Source: Embleya hyalina
GTDB taxonomy: Bacteria; Actinomycetota; Actinomycetes; Streptomycetales; Streptomycetaceae
Length of the DNA: 64,000 nt
Reading direction: 5' to 3'
NCBI RefSeq assembly: GCF_003967355.1
Contig: NZ_BIFH01000041.1
Span: 62,001 to 126,000 of the forward strand
The translations under genes and the position numbers were made by a program. Shown piece after piece: positions 62,118 to 64,000 of the stretch (the first letter of the stretch is position 1; each line of letters begins with the position of its first letter). The notes below the pieces were generated by a model. It was not told the origin of the DNA. It made no database searches and saw nothing but the letters and a program-made list of their open reading frames with translations.

Positions 62118-62930
62118 ATGACCACTGAAATCCAGACCCAAACTCTCCACCTGCGTCGCCTGGCATGGGCCGGCGTCGAGGTTCGCCTCGGCGACACCCG
62201 TCTGGTCATCGACCCACTCGAAAACGCCGAGCCGCTCGCCCCCGTCATGGGGTCGCCGCGCCGGCCCCTGCCTCCCATCGACGCTCCTCCCGGGACACAC
62301 GTACTGCTCACGCACCTGCACCCGGACCACTACGACCACGAACTGATCACCCGGCTCGCCGCCTCCGGGACCATCGGCTGCCACACACCGATCGCACCGA
62401 CGCTGAGGGAGGCCGGCATCGACGTGATCCCCCAGGAGATCGGGCTCCCCCGTTACATCGGTCCGTTGACGGTGACGCCGGTCGTCGCGCTGGACTGGCG
62501 CGGCAGCGAGGCCGACCAGGTCGCCTGGATCGTGGAGGGCGCCGGACGACGGATCATCCATTGCGGCGACACTATGTGGCACGGCAACTGGTGGCAGATC
62601 GCCCGCGACCACGGCCCGTTCGACGTCGCGTTCGTGCCGGTCAACGGCGTCATAGCCCATTTCGACGGCTACGGGGCCGATGTGCCCGCCACCTTGACGC
62701 CCGAGCACGCGATCGAGGCCGCCGCCGCGCTCGGGGCCGGCACCGCCTGCGCGATCCACCACGGGCTCTTCCACAACCCGCCCATCTACACCGAACAACC
62801 CGACATCGAACGCCGCTTCCGCCGAGCCGCCGAGGCGCGCGGCATCACCGTCGCACTCGTGAACGACGGAGAACCCGTACCCCTCCCGATCGGGAACGCC
62901 GAGCAAACAAGGGGCGGTTCGCCGGTGTAG
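62118..62930 (+). CDS. MBL-fold metallo-hydrolase
   Basis: The 270-residue protein has the metallo-beta-lactamase-fold motif LLTHLHPDHYDH (HxHxDH), a further ligand in IHCGDTMWHGNW and the final histidine in AIHHGLFHNP. It resembles the UlaG/NAPE-PLD-type lactonase or phosphodiesterase group. No partner gene shows the substrate. AAGGAG lies seven bases before the ATG. It follows the NmrA relic in the same direction. Confidence 0.9.
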   Translation: MTTEIQTQTLHLRRLAWAGVEVRLGDTRLVIDPLENAEPLAPVMGSPRRPLPPIDAPPGTHVLLTHLHPDHYDHELITRLAASGTIGCHTPIAPTLREAGIDVIPQEIGLPRYIGPLTVTPVVALDWRGSEADQVAWIVEGAGRRIIHCGDTMWHGNWWQIARDHGPFDVAFVPVNGVIAHFDGYGADVPATLTPEHAIEAAAALGAGTACAIHHGLFHNPPIYTEQPDIERRFRRAAEARGITVALVNDGEPVPLPIGNAEQTRGGSPV

Positions 62931-63164
62931 GGCACGATCGGAACGGTAAGCAGAGCGACCGGAAGACTCAGGGGCAGCGTCACGCGCAACACATCGACAG
63001 CGCGTGTCGTCTCGCGGGAGTCGAAACGCAAAATGGTAGATCCGGAAGGACCGGATGTCGCACGGTGGCACTCCGGTTTTCGATTCGGTCAGGCATGTAA
63101 CGGTCCGATCGTCTGCTTCCGCGACCCCGTCCGAGATGTCGACATCGGGCGGGGTTCTTCTCGC
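62931..63164. other. No gene recognised
   Basis: About 230 bases after the MBL gene with lower G+C than the genes around it. No hairpin with T-run or coding segment was recognised. Confidence 0.35.
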
Positions 63165-63500
63165 AAAGGTTGTATCCCTGCGCGATACCCGACACCGGAT
63201 TCGCGGCCGACCCGGGCTCCCACAGCGTGGTTTTCGAGCTTCTGCGGGCCGCACTAGGCGATCGGCACCTGACCTTCCGGGGCAGGTCCTCCGGAACACT
63301 GATGGCACAACAGTACGCCGAGTTGTTCCCACGGCGGGTCCGGGCGTTGGTCGCGGGCAGCAACATGGACCACAGCCTGAGCGGTGCGGACTTCCGCGAA
63401 CGCAGGCCGCGACCGTCGAGGACTCCTTCACGGAATTCGTGAACTGGTGCGCCGGCGCGGCGGACTGGCCGCTGCGCGCGGCGTCGAGTTCTCCGGGATA
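63165..63500 (+). pseudogene. Alpha/beta-hydrolase (tripeptidyl aminopeptidase-like) fragment
   Basis: The piece FELLRAALGDRHLTFRGRSSGTLMAQQYAELFPRR (read in parts) holds a degenerate nucleophile elbow GRSSGT and continues VRALVAGSNMDHSLSGADF. After a shift the text reads ATVEDSFTEFVNWCAGAADW. The N- and C-terminal parts are missing. Confidence 0.6.
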
Positions 63501-63852
63501 TCGGCGTTCCGTCCCGGCCCGTTCGTCGATCGCGGTGATCGTCAGACCCGGTCGTGCAGGGTGCCTCGTGGTCGAAGGCGACGATGTGGCTCACGCGTTC
63601 GAGCCGGTCGACGTCGACCGGTACCGCCACCGCTCCGCCGATGAAAATATCACCTCTTCTTCTTAAACAGGGCAACTTACAGGATGGATGGTGACAAGCT
63701 GATTTGGCAGCGTAACGCCAGGTACTTCAGGGCGACTTGCATTCTGCTCGTGCGCCCGGAGTTTCGTTGCGTTCGTGACGGGCCGGCCCGGTTCCTCGCA
63801 CGGCGGCGGCCCGTATGGACAGGACCTCGAAGTGCCCCAGGGGAGGAACCTC
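63501..63852. other. Intergenic region before the last gene
   Basis: About 350 bases. On the minus strand near 63540-63655 the piece RGDIFIGGAVAVPVDVDRLE with RVSHIVAFDHEAPC is coding-like but isolated. The rest probably holds the promoter of the secreted-protein gene. Confidence 0.35.
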
Positions 63853-64000
63853 TTGCCCATCCGAATTCGGCTGCCGCGCGGCTTCGCCGCCATAGGCACC
63901 GCCCTGCTCGCCACCCTGTTCGCCGCCGTCTCCGTTCCGCTGACGGCGTCCGGCGCCGCGGCGGCGTCCCCCATCTGCCTGAGCGGCAAACTCCAGTACG
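63853..64000 (+). CDS. Secreted protein, N-terminal part (cut by window edge)
   Basis: Forty-nine codons are visible. A TTG start follows GGGGAGGAAC. The product begins MPIRIRLPRGFAAIGTALLA and runs through a long hydrophobic core to ASGAAAAS, a typical Sec signal peptide, with the mature part starting near SPICLSGK. The function lies beyond the window. Confidence 0.7.
   Translation, partial: MPIRIRLPRGFAAIGTALLATLFAAVSVPLTASGAAAASPICLSGKLQY

Noticed and set aside
1-64000. CRISPR array, rRNA or tRNA genes
   Set aside because: No regularly spaced repeats and no conserved RNA gene segments were seen on either strand.

Overview
The window is high-GC DNA (roughly 70 % G+C in most genes) with Shine-Dalgarno-led genes, GTG and TTG starts, and PucR, TetR, GntR, Rrf2 and anti-sigma-type regulators. 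This fits a large filamentous actinomycete of the Streptomyces/Embleya/Kitasatospora type. Species cannot be fixed from the sequence alone. The many broken genes and IS remnants suggest an accessory chromosomal region such as an arm.

Region 1 (1-15.8 kb) is a compact, mostly intact set of enzymes acting on D-amino acids and D-containing or blocked peptides. A PucR regulator (cut by the left edge) faces a leftward gene set: a fold-III D-serine dehydratase/D-threonine aldolase-like enzyme, ACC deaminase (acdS), two CocE/NonD hydrolases (the second apparently a dead paralogue), a P1 (DmpA-type) aminopeptidase and a DppA-type D-aminopeptidase. A rightward set carries a class-C beta-lactamase-fold hydrolase, a DadA-like D-amino-acid dehydrogenase, an M19 dipeptidase, a D-aminoacylase and a DapA-family aldolase/lyase. 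Together they could release, deacylate and deaminate D-residues.

Region 2 (15.8-47.5 kb) is a mosaic. Intact genes include an amidohydrolase, a PIG-L deacetylase/beta-propeller protein, a beta/gamma-crystallin protein, a UBP zinc-finger protein, a monothiol thioredoxin, an orphan phage-type tail sheath, a TSUP permease, a secreted RTX-like protein, an FMN reductase, an amidase/TetR pair and a drug-efflux MFS/TetR pair. Between them lie remnants: an internally deleted amidohydrolase, two orphan polymorphic-toxin tips each beside a low-GC immunity-like gene, a frameshifted ATP-grasp/methyltransferase RiPP locus, a broken Rieske dioxygenase/dihydrodiol dehydrogenase locus, STAND, TetR and LuxR fragments, an integrase fragment, and IS1182-, IS256-, IS701- and IS3-type transposase remnants.

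Region 3 (47.5-60 kb) is a second catabolic block. A GAF/PucR activator is divergent from a two-subunit CoA-transferase. A GntR/FCD regulator, an anti-sigma-type ATPase and an aminotransferase follow, then a hydantoinase/oxoprolinase operon (hyuA-hyuB-MFS-isochorismatase-like). GAGATC inverted repeats lie before both the anti-sigma gene and hyuA, suggesting a shared regulator.

Region 4 (60-64 kb) holds broken XRE/TPR, NmrA and alpha/beta-hydrolase genes around an intact Rrf2 regulator and an MBL-fold hydrolase, and ends in the start of a secreted protein cut by the right edge.
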